From: Nocardia arthritidis
GTDB taxonomy: Bacteria > Actinomycetota > Actinomycetes > Mycobacteriales > Mycobacteriaceae
NCBI RefSeq assembly: GCF_011801145.1
Contig: NZ_CP046172.1
Location: forward strand, 2,728,001-2,792,000
Direction: 5' to 3'
Length of the DNA stretch: 64,000 nt
In this document: piece by piece, positions 8,686 through 16,815 of the stretch
How the letters are laid out: every line of letters starts with the position of its first letter
How positions within the stretch are numbered: the first letter of the stretch is position 1
Notes under the pieces: generated by a model
What the model was told of the DNA's origin: nothing
Seen by the model: the letters and a program-made list of their open reading frames with translations, nothing else
The model's database searches: none
Made by a program: the position numbers and the translations under genes

Positions 8686-10911
8686 ATGACGCGTGACCTG
8701 CCCTTCGACGACGACACCGAGGCCGGCGAGCAGGCGGGCGACACCGCGTACCGGGTAGCGACCGGCGTCGCCCGGGTGGCGCGGGCCGGTGCGATCGTCA
8801 CCGGCGGCGCCCTGGTGGCCTCCGCGGGCGCCGGACATCCGCAGCCGCCGGGTTCCTCCCGGTTGGACAGCTGGAATACCGGCTGGGTGCACGGCGGCGA
8901 TCCCGATCCCGGGCCGAGCCCGACGGTGACCTTCCCGGATCCCGCACCCGACTACACCCCGCCCTCCCACCATTCGCCCAACCAGCAGGTATCGCGCGAG
9001 CACGACGGCTTCGCCCTGCCGGGCCAGACCGGTGTCGGCCATGGCGCGTCCGGTCTTCCGCTGCCGGGCTTCGACGGTACGGGCACCGACGCCGGACTGC
9101 CGATTCCGGGCGCCGACCCTGTTCCCGACAACTCGGGCATGAGCATCCCCGGCACGCACGCATATGAATACCCGGGCGGTATGCATATCCCCGGCAGCCA
9201 TCCGTCGTCCGGTATGGCCCTGCCCGGCACGTCCGACGAGGCCGCGGATGCGATGGTCGACGAGTCGAACGGTTTCACGATTCCCGGCGCCCATTCGGGC
9301 GGTTTCGGTCTGCCCGATTTCGGCGGCAGCGCGTTCAACCAGCCGGGCGGTTTCGGTCTGCCCGGGCACGGCCTCGGCGGCGATCACGGCTTCGGTATTC
9401 CGGACACCACTGGGTTCACCGGTGGTTCGAATCCGTTCGAGATCCCCGGCACGCAGCCCGTCAACGACGGCGGCCCGTTCGACGGCGTCGGTCACAGTGA
9501 CGGTGTCGGCCTCTTCCTCGGTACCGAGACGAAATTCGATGTGCACGTCGGCCTCGACGGCGTCTACGTGCACTCCGAGATGAAGGTCGATGTCGGTGCG
9601 GGCAAGGTCGGCGACCAGCTCGATCATTTCACCGACTACCTCGGCAGCGGCCTGCATGTTCCGGACGGCACCTCCCGATCCGGCCTGGATCAGCAGGGCA
9701 ATCAGGGTTTCGGGGTGAGCTCCGGAAGTTCCGCGCCCACCGGCATCTCCTCGACCGCGCCCGCCACCTCGGTCGCGGGCACCCAGTCCCCGAATTTGGC
9801 GCAGTCGCCGGGTTTGGCGCAGCCGCAGCCGGTCGCGCAGACGTTCGCGCAGCCGGTAGCTCCCCAGGCCCCGACCCAACTGGCCACGACTCAACCGGTC
9901 GCGCAACCGCTGGCCACCACGGCGCCGATCCCCACGGCCCCGGCGCCCGCGCCGGTCGCGAGCGTCGCGCAGCCGGTGGTGACCACCCCGTTGCAGACCA
10001 CCATCCAGCCGGATGTCGCGCACACCCCGATCGCGAATGTCGTTGGCGTGCATACGGGTCCGTCGCCGCTGACCGCGCCCGCCGCGGTCGTGCCCGCGCT
10101 GTTCGAGCCCACTCGGCCGGTGCCGGTCAAGCCGGTGGATCACCCGGTGGTCGATCCGGTCAAGCCGAGCCCCATCTCGTCCACCGTCGTCCCGCCGACC
10201 GGCGCGGTCGTACCGCCGGTGGTGCCGACCAAGGTGCCCGGTTCCGACGTGACCGTTCCCACGCATGTGCCGGGCGGCGTGAGCACCCCGGTCGTCCCGA
10301 TTCCGACGATCCCGCCCACCGGCACGGACGGCGGCATCGTCAAACCAACGGTGCCGAACTCGTCGGGCACCGTGCCGACCACTCGCCCCGGCACCTCGAC
10401 CGGTGACGAACCCGGTACGGGTACGGGTACCGGAACCGGCGGCACCTTGCCATCGGTGCCGACCACGCAGCCGCCGGTCCCGACGCACGGCGGGCCGACC
10501 GTCCCCACCGAACCGACGGTTCCGGTGACCGTCCCGGTCCAGCCGCCGACGCATGTGCCGGTCCCGGTGCCGAGTACGGTGCCGATCAAGCCGCCGACCG
10601 CCGTCGATCCGGGGCATACGGTGCCGTCGGTGAATCCGCATCCGGTGCCGGTCACCCCGATCCAGCCGGTGCCGACGCCGTACGCGCAGCCGCATCCGAT
10701 CTCGGGCGACAACGGTGCGATCTTCCCGGTGGCCGATCACGGCGCGGTGCATGTGCTGCCGGTCGCGGACGTGCCGTCATACGACCAGTCCGCGCTGATG
10801 GGTGGCCCGCTCTCGGGCACGACACACCACCTTTCGGCGCATGTGCTGCCCGATGCGACCCTCACCGACGCACACCACCTGATGCCCACGGACGGTATCG
10901 GGCTGATCTGA
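8686..10911 (+). CDS. IniB-like repeat protein, Pro/Gly/Val/Thr-rich
   Basis: A 741-residue low-complexity protein. Residues 1-60 carry an acidic start and a weakly hydrophobic Ala/Gly stretch (GAIVTGGALVASAGAG) but no classical signal peptide. Residues 100-260 hold about eleven copies of a short motif ending in Leu/Ile-Pro-Gly (FALPG, LPIPG, MSIPG, MHIPG, MALPG, FTIPG, FGLPG, FEIPG). A less repetitive segment follows (about 265-330, VHVGLDGVYVHSEMKVDVGAG). From about 350 to the end it is Pro/Val/Thr-rich. Position directly before a dynamin-like gene matches mycobacterial iniB, a Gly/Ala-rich protein induced by cell-wall inhibitors with iniA and iniC. The IniB link is inferred from context and composition; a structural envelope role is plausible. 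Confidence 0.6.
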   Translation: MTRDLPFDDDTEAGEQAGDTAYRVATGVARVARAGAIVTGGALVASAGAGHPQPPGSSRLDSWNTGWVHGGDPDPGPSPTVTFPDPAPDYTPPSHHSPNQQVSREHDGFALPGQTGVGHGASGLPLPGFDGTGTDAGLPIPGADPVPDNSGMSIPGTHAYEYPGGMHIPGSHPSSGMALPGTSDEAADAMVDESNGFTIPGAHSGGFGLPDFGGSAFNQPGGFGLPGHGLGGDHGFGIPDTTGFTGGSNPFEIPGTQPVNDGGPFDGVGHSDGVGLFLGTETKFDVHVGLDGVYVHSEMKVDVGAGKVGDQLDHFTDYLGSGLHVPDGTSRSGLDQQGNQGFGVSSGSSAPTGISSTAPATSVAGTQSPNLAQSPGLAQPQPVAQTFAQPVAPQAPTQLATTQPVAQPLATTAPIPTAPAPAPVASVAQPVVTTPLQTTIQPDVAHTPIANVVGVHTGPSPLTAPAAVVPALFEPTRPVPVKPVDHPVVDPVKPSPISSTVVPPTGAVVPPVVPTKVPGSDVTVPTHVPGGVSTPVVPIPTIPPTGTDGGIVKPTVPNSSGTVPTTRPGTSTGDEPGTGTGTGTGGTLPSVPTTQPPVPTHGGPTVPTEPTVPVTVPVQPPTHVPVPVPSTVPIKPPTAVDPGHTVPSVNPHPVPVTPIQPVPTPYAQPHPISGDNGAIFPVADHGAVHVLPVADVPSYDQSALMGGPLSGTTHHLSAHVLPDATLTDAHHLMPTDGIGLI

Positions 10912-10981
10912 TCCGATCAGGGGGGTGGTAGTAAAGGGGGGCGTCGTTGCTAGTGCGAGTGAACCAGAGTAAGGAGGCGGG

Positions 10982-12790
10982 TTGTCTGCCGCTGCCGGGA
11001 TGAAGGCCGCGACGGTGAAACATCCGGACGCGATGGCCCCGGTCATCCGGATTCTCGACGAGCTGCGGGAGATGACCCGATCCGCCGGTCGCGACGACCT
11101 CGGCGGCCGCCTCGCAATGGTCCGGGCCAGGGTGAGCGATCCGCGGGTGCGGCTCGTGGTCGTCGGCGATGCCAAGAACGGCATGAGCACCCTGGTGAAC
11201 AGCCTGGTGCGGGCCGAGGTCAGCGCCACCGACAGCGCGTTGAGCGTGCCGGTGATCGTCGAATACGGTCCGGAATCGACCGCGACCCTGGTGCGCGCGG
11301 TCGCACCGGGACGCACCGAACGCCAGCCGGTCGACCCGCTGAATCCGGGTCCGGCGCTGGCCGCGGAGGGCGTGATCCGGGCCGAGTTCACCGAGCCGAG
11401 CCGACTGCTCGCCGACGGCATCGTGGTGATGGACGCCCCAGGCGGGCACACCCAGGACAACACCACCTGGTCGATGATCGCGGCCGCCGATGTCGTGCTC
11501 TACGTCGCCGACGCGGGCACCGAGCTGACCCATGAGCAGATCGGTTATCTGCGCCGGATCGAGCAGGTCTGCCCGACGGTGATCTGCGTGCTCAACAAGA
11601 TCGACCTATACCCGCAGTGGTCGCATATCCAGCAGCGCAACCGCGATCTGCTGGACGCGTCGGGTCTGGGTTTCGCGGTGGCGCCGGTTTCGGCGCTGCT
11701 GCACCGGCAGGCCGACGCGGCGGGTAACTATCAGCGCGATATCGAATCCGGTGTGCCGCAGCTGATCGACCATCTGCGCGATTACGTCGTCGCCCGCGCC
11801 GACGCGGTCGCGTTGGATGCCGCGGTGCACGATATCCGGCTCGTCGCGGACCAGTTGGCGCAGACGCTGCGCGCCGAGGCGGACGGGTTGCGCAACCCGC
11901 GCCGCCGCAACGAGCTCACCCAGCGACTGGTCGCCGCCCGCGACGAGGCCGACCAGCTGCGTCAGCGCACCGCGAGCTGGCAGGTCACGCTGATGGACGG
12001 CGCGACGGAGCTGATGGCCGATGTCGAGCATGATCTGCGGCATCGGCTGCGAAATATCGTGCGGGAGACCGAAATCGAGATCGGCAAGATCGATCCGGCT
12101 CGGCGCTGGAAGGATTTCGGCGTCGATCTCGACGCCAAGATCGCCGAGGCGGTCGAGGAGAATTTCGTCATGGCGCACTACCGGTCGGTGGAGCTGTGCG
12201 ATCAGGTGGCCGCGAAATTCCCTGCGGACCACCGCAATCCGCCGTCACCGGACCTGCGCCTGAGCAATCCCGGCGAGGTGCTGGAGCCGGTGCAGCCGCT
12301 GGAGCCGCTGGAGAGCGCGAAAGCCGGTGTCACCGAACAGTTCCTGTCCGCGCTGCGCGGTTCCTACGGCGGCATACTGATGGTCGGTCTGGTCACCAGC
12401 TTGCTGAAAATGTCGCTGGTGAACTGGTATTCGGTGGGTGCGGGCGTGCTGCTCGGCGTGAACGCGCTGTGGGAGGTGCGCCGGTCGCGCAAGCAGCGCC
12501 GTCGCGCCGAGGCGAAGGTCGCGGTGTCGCGTCTGATGGACGACGTCATCTTCCAGGTCGGCAAGGAATCGCGGAATCGCTTGCGCGCCATGCAGCGTGC
12601 GCTGCGCGACCATTTCACCGAGGTGGCGACCGATGTGCTGCGCGGCGCCGACGAGTCGCTGCGGGCCGCGGAGGAGGCCTACGCCAAATACGGTGACAAC
12701 GGCAAGGATCGGTCCGTCGAATTCGAGGCGCAGCTGGGTCGTCTGCAGGCGCTGCGCGCGCACGCCGACAAATTGACCGGCGCCGGTTGA
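10982..12790 (+). CDS. Dynamin-like GTPase (IniA/IniC-like) with altered P-loop
   Basis: A 602-residue bacterial dynamin-like protein. The G1 loop reads GDAKNGMST (62-70): the lysine normally following the last Gly is Met68. G3 is DAPGG and G4 is NKID followed by LYP. Heptad-rich helices follow, then a membrane-insertion region at about 455-500 (GILMVGLVTSLLKMSLVNWY). A basic coiled coil closes the protein. Mycobacterial IniA/IniC of this family remodel membranes and are linked to isoniazid and ethambutol tolerance. The start is TTG at 10982, four bases after AAGGAGG; an ATG six codons later is possible. It lies 70 bases below the IniB-like gene, and no second dynamin gene follows, unlike iniBAC. 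Confidence 0.85.
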   Translation: MSAAAGMKAATVKHPDAMAPVIRILDELREMTRSAGRDDLGGRLAMVRARVSDPRVRLVVVGDAKNGMSTLVNSLVRAEVSATDSALSVPVIVEYGPESTATLVRAVAPGRTERQPVDPLNPGPALAAEGVIRAEFTEPSRLLADGIVVMDAPGGHTQDNTTWSMIAAADVVLYVADAGTELTHEQIGYLRRIEQVCPTVICVLNKIDLYPQWSHIQQRNRDLLDASGLGFAVAPVSALLHRQADAAGNYQRDIESGVPQLIDHLRDYVVARADAVALDAAVHDIRLVADQLAQTLRAEADGLRNPRRRNELTQRLVAARDEADQLRQRTASWQVTLMDGATELMADVEHDLRHRLRNIVRETEIEIGKIDPARRWKDFGVDLDAKIAEAVEENFVMAHYRSVELCDQVAAKFPADHRNPPSPDLRLSNPGEVLEPVQPLEPLESAKAGVTEQFLSALRGSYGGILMVGLVTSLLKMSLVNWYSVGAGVLLGVNALWEVRRSRKQRRRAEAKVAVSRLMDDVIFQVGKESRNRLRAMQRALRDHFTEVATDVLRGADESLRAAEEAYAKYGDNGKDRSVEFEAQLGRLQALRAHADKLTGAG

Positions 12791-12806
12791 TATTTCGGAA
12801 TCCAGC

Positions 12807-12844
12807 GCGGCCCGGTCGAATGTGACCGGGCCGCTTGCGTTTTC
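12807..12844 (+). terminator. Rho-independent terminator between convergent genes
   Basis: The arms GCGGCCCGGTC (12807-12817) and GACCGGGCCGC (12824-12834) form a perfect 11-bp stem with a six-base loop. TTGCGTTTT follows on the plus strand. It ends the dynamin-like transcript just before the convergent trehalase-like gene, which ends at 12843. Confidence 0.75.
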
Positions 12845-14825
12845 AGTGCCCGGACGGCCCGTGCGCGGGCTGGAACTGCCCGGCGTCGCGCGACTCCTCG
12901 GCCCTGATCACATGGGTGACCGCGTTGATCAGCGCCAGATGCGTGAAGGCCTGCGGGAAGTTGCCGAGGTGGCGTCCGCTGCGCGAATCGATCTCCTCGG
13001 CGTACAGCTGCAGCGGGCTCGCGTAGCCGAGCAGCCGCTCGCACAGATGCTTGGCCCGTTGCAGCTCACCGATTTCCACCAGCGCCGACACCAGCCAGAA
13101 CGAACAGATGGTGAAGGAGCCTTCCGCTCCGGAGAGCCCGTCGTCGGTGGTTTCGGTGCGGTAGCGCAGCACCAGGCCGTTCTCGGTGAGCCGGTCCGCG
13201 ATGGAGAGCACGGTGGCGCGCACCCGGTGGTCGTCGGGTGGCAGGAACCGCACCAGTACCACCAAAAGCAGTGACGCATCGAGGGTTTCGCCGCCATAGG
13301 TCTGGGTGAACACGCCGGTGCCGGTCACGCCGTTGGTCAGGATGTCGGCCTTGATCTCGTCGGCGATGGCGTACCACTCGGTGGCCCGCTCGATCTGGCC
13401 GTGCAGTTCGGCGAGTTTCGCACCGCGGTCCAGCGCCACCCAGCACATCACCTTCGACGAGGTGAAATGCTGTGGCTCGCCGCGCACCTCCCAGATGCCG
13501 CGGTCGGGTTCGCGCCATTTCGCGATCGCCGCGTGCACCTGGCGTTCCAGCAGTGGCCACAGCGTCTCCGGCACCTGCTGCCGGGACTTCACGTGCAGGT
13601 ACACCGCGTCGAGCATGGTGCCCCAAATGTCGTGCTGGTCCTGGTTGTACGCGCCGTTGCCGATGCGCACCGGGCGGGCCTGGTCGTAGCCGCCGAGGTT
13701 GTCGAGGGTGGTCTCGGTGATGTCGCGTTCGCCGCCGATACCGTAAAGCACTTGCAGCGGAACGGCATCGCCGTTCTCATCGGTGGTCGCGTCGTTGAGG
13801 AAGGCGAAGAAATCGTCGGCCTCGCGGTCGAGCCCCAACGTGTACAGGCCCCACAGCGCGAAGCTGGAGTCGCGCACCCAGGTGTAGCGGTAATCCCAAT
13901 TGCGTTCGCCGGCAGGGGTTTCCGGTAACGAGGTGGTCGCGGCGGCGAGCAGTGCGCCGGTGGGCGCGTAGGTGAGCCCTTTCAGGGTGAGCGCGCTGCG
14001 CTGTAAGTAGCCGCGCCACGGGTGATCCGGGAAATTGCCGAGCGTCACCCACTGCCGCCAATATTCGGTGGTCTGCCACATCTTTTGCGCCGCATCCTCA
14101 TACGTGCGCGGTGCCGGCAGCTCGGACCAGGTGAGCGCGACGAAAACCTCGTCGCCCTCCTGCATCCTGGTGCGCGCCCGCGCCTCCCGGCCCTCCAGGC
14201 CGAGTCGCAAATCGGTGGTGAGCACCAGCGTCGGACAGGTCGACGGATCGCCCGCGCAGACCGCCGTCGCCTCCTCGTACACCTTGCCGGTGTACTGCCA
14301 GCGCGCCCCGGCCCGATGGTAGTCGAAGGCCGGTTCGCAGCTCATCTCGAGTTCGACCGTGCCGTTCACGCATTTGACCGTGCGCAGCAGCAGGTGCTCG
14401 GCATCCCAGTCCATCGGGGTGCGGCGGTGGGTGCGGCTGCGCTGATCGTTGTTGTGCCATGGGCCGAGCACCAGCGCGTCGCGCACGATCAGCCAGCCGG
14501 TCTCGGTCTGCCAGGTGGTCTCCAGGATCATGCCGCCGGGCAGGTAGCGGCGCGCGGCAGGCACGTTGACGCCGTACGGGCCGATCCGGAAATGACCCGC
14601 GCTGCGGTCCAGCATCGCGCCGAAAACGCTGGGGGAGTCGGGGCGCGGCACGCACATCCACTCGACCGCGCCATTGCTGGCGATCAGGCAGTTCGTCTCG
14701 CAGTCGGACAGGAAGGCGTAGTCATCGATCGGGGGATAGAGCGCCTGCCCCTGGATATCGGTGAGCGGGCTGAGGATCGGCAGATCCTTCGGTTCGTCGA
14801 CGTCGTAGTCGTCCGTGTACGCCAT
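12843..14825 (-). CDS. Glycoside hydrolase family 15 protein, trehalase/glucoamylase-like
   Basis: A 660-residue protein close in length to mycobacterial trehalase of family GH15. It shows the N-terminal GH15 beta-sandwich (YPPIDDYAFLSDCETNCLI, WMCVPRPDSPSVFGAMLDR) and the (alpha/alpha)6 barrel with GERNWDYRYTWVRDSSFAL. The C-terminal signature is GRHLGNFPQAFTHLALINAV. Catalytic glutamates are expected in the barrel. The likely reaction is hydrolysis of trehalose to glucose, important for trehalose turnover in Mycobacteriales; glucoamylase activity cannot be excluded. The start is the ATG at 14825; the frame continues 38 codons upstream into repeat-like sequence and is not preferred. No trehalose genes lie nearby. 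Confidence 0.85.
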   Translation of the reverse strand: MAYTDDYDVDEPKDLPILSPLTDIQGQALYPPIDDYAFLSDCETNCLIASNGAVEWMCVPRPDSPSVFGAMLDRSAGHFRIGPYGVNVPAARRYLPGGMILETTWQTETGWLIVRDALVLGPWHNNDQRSRTHRRTPMDWDAEHLLLRTVKCVNGTVELEMSCEPAFDYHRAGARWQYTGKVYEEATAVCAGDPSTCPTLVLTTDLRLGLEGREARARTRMQEGDEVFVALTWSELPAPRTYEDAAQKMWQTTEYWRQWVTLGNFPDHPWRGYLQRSALTLKGLTYAPTGALLAAATTSLPETPAGERNWDYRYTWVRDSSFALWGLYTLGLDREADDFFAFLNDATTDENGDAVPLQVLYGIGGERDITETTLDNLGGYDQARPVRIGNGAYNQDQHDIWGTMLDAVYLHVKSRQQVPETLWPLLERQVHAAIAKWREPDRGIWEVRGEPQHFTSSKVMCWVALDRGAKLAELHGQIERATEWYAIADEIKADILTNGVTGTGVFTQTYGGETLDASLLLVVLVRFLPPDDHRVRATVLSIADRLTENGLVLRYRTETTDDGLSGAEGSFTICSFWLVSALVEIGELQRAKHLCERLLGYASPLQLYAEEIDSRSGRHLGNFPQAFTHLALINAVTHVIRAEESRDAGQFQPAHGPSGH

Positions 14826-14892
14826 GGACACATGATCTGTCGGTACGGGCCCGACGTCCACAACCAAACTGCCGCACTCGGCCCTGCGCAGG

Positions 14893-14988
14893 CTGAGGTC
14901 GGCTGCGCCGGCGGCGTCGTACCAGGCGTACCTCCGCATTCGCTCCGGCCATGCGCGGTCTGAGGTCGGCTCCGCCGGCTGTGCGTAC
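14893..14988. repeat. Short intergenic repeats (GCATTCGCTCCGG family)
   Basis: Two near-identical 20-base copies of CTGAGGTCGGCT(G/C)CGCCGGC lie at 14893-14912 and 14960-14979. Between them, 14936-14958 (starting GCATTCGCTCCGG and ending ATGCGCGG) is identical over 23 bases to 58997-59019, about 44 kb away. The segment lies upstream of the trehalase-like gene and of the small membrane protein that starts at 15002. It looks like a dispersed small repeat. Confidence 0.6.
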
Positions 14989-15001
14989 TAGGCTGGGCTT
15001 C

Positions 15002-15301
15002 GTGCACAGCATTGCGGGTTGGTGGGACGGCGTCGAGCTGTGGGTTGCGGGTCTGCCCTTCATCCCGCAATTTCTGGTGGTGCTGCTCGGCATGGCGCCG
15101 GTGAGCTTCGCCATCGCATACACCCTCGACCGTTCGCTGCGCGCCGCGCTGCATCTGCTCGGCCGGGACCGGGTGGCGGTCCGCCGCGAGCTGGCGCGAC
15201 GCCGATCGCTCGGGTCGCGCCTGGCGGCGCCGGTGGAAGAGCCGTTGCCGCCGCCCGCGGAGACCGAGGCGCGCACCGTGGTGCAGAGCGGGGCGCGCTG
15301 A
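15002..15301 (+). CDS. Small membrane protein of unknown function
   Basis: A 99-residue protein beginning at GTG 15002 (VHSIAGWWDGVELW). It has one clear membrane helix (about 17-40, FIPQFLVVLLGMAPVSFAIA), then a basic segment and a Pro/Glu-rich tail. Function is unknown. Its stop overlaps the ATG of the 25-residue protein that follows (TGATG), so the two are probably made together. Confidence 0.65.
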   Translation: MHSIAGWWDGVELWVAGLPFIPQFLVVLLGMAPVSFAIAYTLDRSLRAALHLLGRDRVAVRRELARRRSLGSRLAAPVEEPLPPPAETEARTVVQSGAR

Positions 15302-15378
15302 TGCCTCGGTCCCGCGTTCAGCTCGCCCTTGTCGCCCTGCTGGTGCTGGTGATCGTCGCCTGGCTGATCACCCGCTGA
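15301..15378 (+). CDS. 25-residue single-helix membrane microprotein
   Basis: ATG at 15301 shares its A with the stop of the preceding gene. The product is a basic start (MPRSRVQ), one hydrophobic helix (LALVALLVLVIVAWLI) and a final Thr-Arg. The overlap and clean topology support translation. It ends one base before the convergent M48 protease gene. No family is recognised; it may be a partner of the 99-residue membrane protein. Confidence 0.5.
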   Translation: MPRSRVQLALVALLVLVIVAWLITR

Positions 15379-16437
15379 TCAGCGGTCGCCGCCGCCGCGC
15401 CAGTCGGTGAAGGCCCTGCCGACCTTCGATACGACGTCGTTGACCTCCTGCCCGACCGTATTCACCGCCGCTCCGAAATCGTGGCCCAGGTTGCGCACGG
15501 TCTTGATCAGCGGATCCTCGGACTGGTCGAAGTTCTGCTTGTAGACGCGCGCCGCCTCCTTGATCTCGTCGCCGATCCGGATGTCGCGGTCCTGCTCGCG
15601 GCGCGGGTAGTTGCCGTCGAGCATCCGCCCGTACTCGCCGGACTGGATCCAGCTGCGCAGTTCGGCGGCCCGCAGCACCGAGAACGGATGCGACTGCAAC
15701 TCCAGGTTCAGCAGCTTCAGCAGGCCGTCGCGCAGATCGCCGGAGCGCTCGTAATCGTCGGCCTGCATCAGGAACGCGCCGTGATCCATCTCCTTGATCC
15801 AGGTGCCGCCCGCCGTCTTCATATGCACCCGCACCGACGCGTCGACGTCCTGGCCGCACAGCAGCCCGGCCCGGTCGCCGGACAGCTCGGATTTGCGGCT
15901 CCATTCCATCAGCGCGGCGACGATCGCGCGTATCGCCCAGCCGCCCACCGGCATCCAGCCGATGCTGGACGAAATCCGCAGCAGGTGCATGAGCATGGTG
16001 CGGTACACGGCGTGCCCGGACAGCGCGTGCCCGAGCTCGTGCCCGACGACGAAACGCAGCTCCTCGGTGTCCATCAAATCGATCAAACCGGTGGTCAACA
16101 CGATGAACGGTCGGTCCATGCCGATGGTGAACGCGTTGACGGTCGGATCCTGCATCACGAACATCTCGGGAACCGTTGTGGTGTCCAGGATTTCGACGCA
16201 GTCCTGGCGCAGCTGGTGCAGCGAGCGGAACTGCCGCTCGTCCACCCTGACGGCGGTGGCCAGGTAGAGCAGCCGGTGCTGGCGTTCCTGGAACAGCCCC
16301 GACAGTGTGCGCAGGATGGTGTCGAAACCGCTGAGCGTGCGCAGTGTCACCAGCGCCGTGCGGTCGGCCGGATGCTCCCAGGCCCGTGTGCTGATGCCGG
16401 GAAAGCGGGTGCGGATCCGGTCCGGACTTGTCGTCAT
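15379..16437 (-). CDS. M48-family zinc metalloprotease
   Basis: A 352-residue protein with the zinc motif HELGHALSGH around residue 140, and the downstream glutamate ligand probably in SELSGDRAGLL, which follows at about residue 190. This is the HtpX/Ste24-like M48 pattern. A moderately hydrophobic stretch (HLLRISSSIGWMPVGGWAIR) lies between them, but there is no N-terminal transmembrane pair as in HtpX, so the protein may be cytosolic or peripheral. The family degrades misfolded or membrane proteins; the substrate here is unknown. The gene is divergent from the sulfate importer leader, 89 bases apart. Confidence 0.85.
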   Translation of the reverse strand: MTTSPDRIRTRFPGISTRAWEHPADRTALVTLRTLSGFDTILRTLSGLFQERQHRLLYLATAVRVDERQFRSLHQLRQDCVEILDTTTVPEMFVMQDPTVNAFTIGMDRPFIVLTTGLIDLMDTEELRFVVGHELGHALSGHAVYRTMLMHLLRISSSIGWMPVGGWAIRAIVAALMEWSRKSELSGDRAGLLCGQDVDASVRVHMKTAGGTWIKEMDHGAFLMQADDYERSGDLRDGLLKLLNLELQSHPFSVLRAAELRSWIQSGEYGRMLDGNYPRREQDRDIRIGDEIKEAARVYKQNFDQSEDPLIKTVRNLGHDFGAAVNTVGQEVNDVVSKVGRAFTDWRGGGDR

Positions 16438-16475
16438 AGGTAAAACCCCCGTTGTCGCGGATTAATTCACAGTGA

Positions 16476-16499
16476 TCGAATTCGACTGATTCGAATTCG
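16476..16499. promoter_or_regulatory. Tandem TCGAATTCG palindromes upstream of the sulfate leader promoter
   Basis: TCGAATTCGA (16476-16485) and TCGAATTCG (16491-16499) repeat with a 15-base spacing, just upstream of the -10 hexamer at 16515. Placement over the -35 region suggests a regulator site controlling the sulfate importer, or the divergent M48 gene. The regulator is unknown. Confidence 0.4.
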
Positions 16500-16514
16500 T
16501 CGTATCTGCTCTGC

Positions 16515-16520
16515 TACAGT
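16515..16520 (+). promoter_or_regulatory. -10 element for a leaderless leader-peptide transcript
   Basis: TACAGT matches the actinobacterial TANNNT -10 consensus and ends 6 bases before the GTG at 16527. That spacing places the transcription start at or next to the start codon, as in leaderless genes. Confidence 0.5.
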
Positions 16521-16526
16521 CTGCCC

Positions 16527-16616
16527 GTGTCTTCGAGTTCCGTCCCGCAGGTCCGCCATGAACTGGCGTTGATCGCGGTCGGGGATCTCGCCGTCGCGGA
16601 TATTCTCTGTCGCTGA
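16527..16616 (+). CDS. Putative cysteine-responsive leader peptide of the sulfate importer operon
   Basis: A 29-codon frame (GTG to TGA) encodes a peptide with Arg-His near residue 10 and ends ILCR-stop, so cysteine is the second-last residue. Actinobacterial leader peptides before sulfur genes share this layout: Arg-His, a hydrophobic Val/Ala/Asp stretch, and terminal Cys. Slow decoding of the Cys codon when cysteine is scarce would change expression of the genes downstream. There is no Shine-Dalgarno site, but a -10 box sits right before the GTG. Two hundred bases with possible stems (GGTACGTC 16625-16632 with GACGTACC 16672-16679) separate it from the binding-protein gene. Translation and sensing are inferred. 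Confidence 0.65.
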   Translation: MSSSSVPQVRHELALIAVGDLAVADILCR

Positions 16617-16815
16617 GTGGCGACGGTACGTCCGCGCGTCCCTGCCCCGTAGACTGGCGCGCACCTTCGCAGACGTACCCACCGGCGGCCCTCCGGGTCG
16701 TAGTCGCGCCGCCGCCGCGCTGTCAGTGCGGTGGGTCTACCGATCATCATCATTTTTTCGTCACCGTCCGCCCGTCCCGGCGGCGACGGTGATCCCGCAG
16801 GAAGGGCACCAGCCG

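Noticed and set aside
8900..9450. A CRISPR-like or tandem DNA repeat in the LPG/IPG region
   Set aside because: The repetition is at protein level, with irregular spacing and no identical DNA repeats or spacers.
8452..10752. A 766-codon minus-strand open frame opposite the IniB-like gene
   Set aside because: It is the antisense of a repetitive GC-rich gene; the product is almost only Arg/Gly/His with no domain, while the plus strand has an ordered repeat protein and correct third-position bias.
16617..16815. A SAM-type riboswitch before the sulfate-binding protein
   Set aside because: Some stems can be drawn, but no conserved riboswitch core was recognised; the leader peptide explains the region better.
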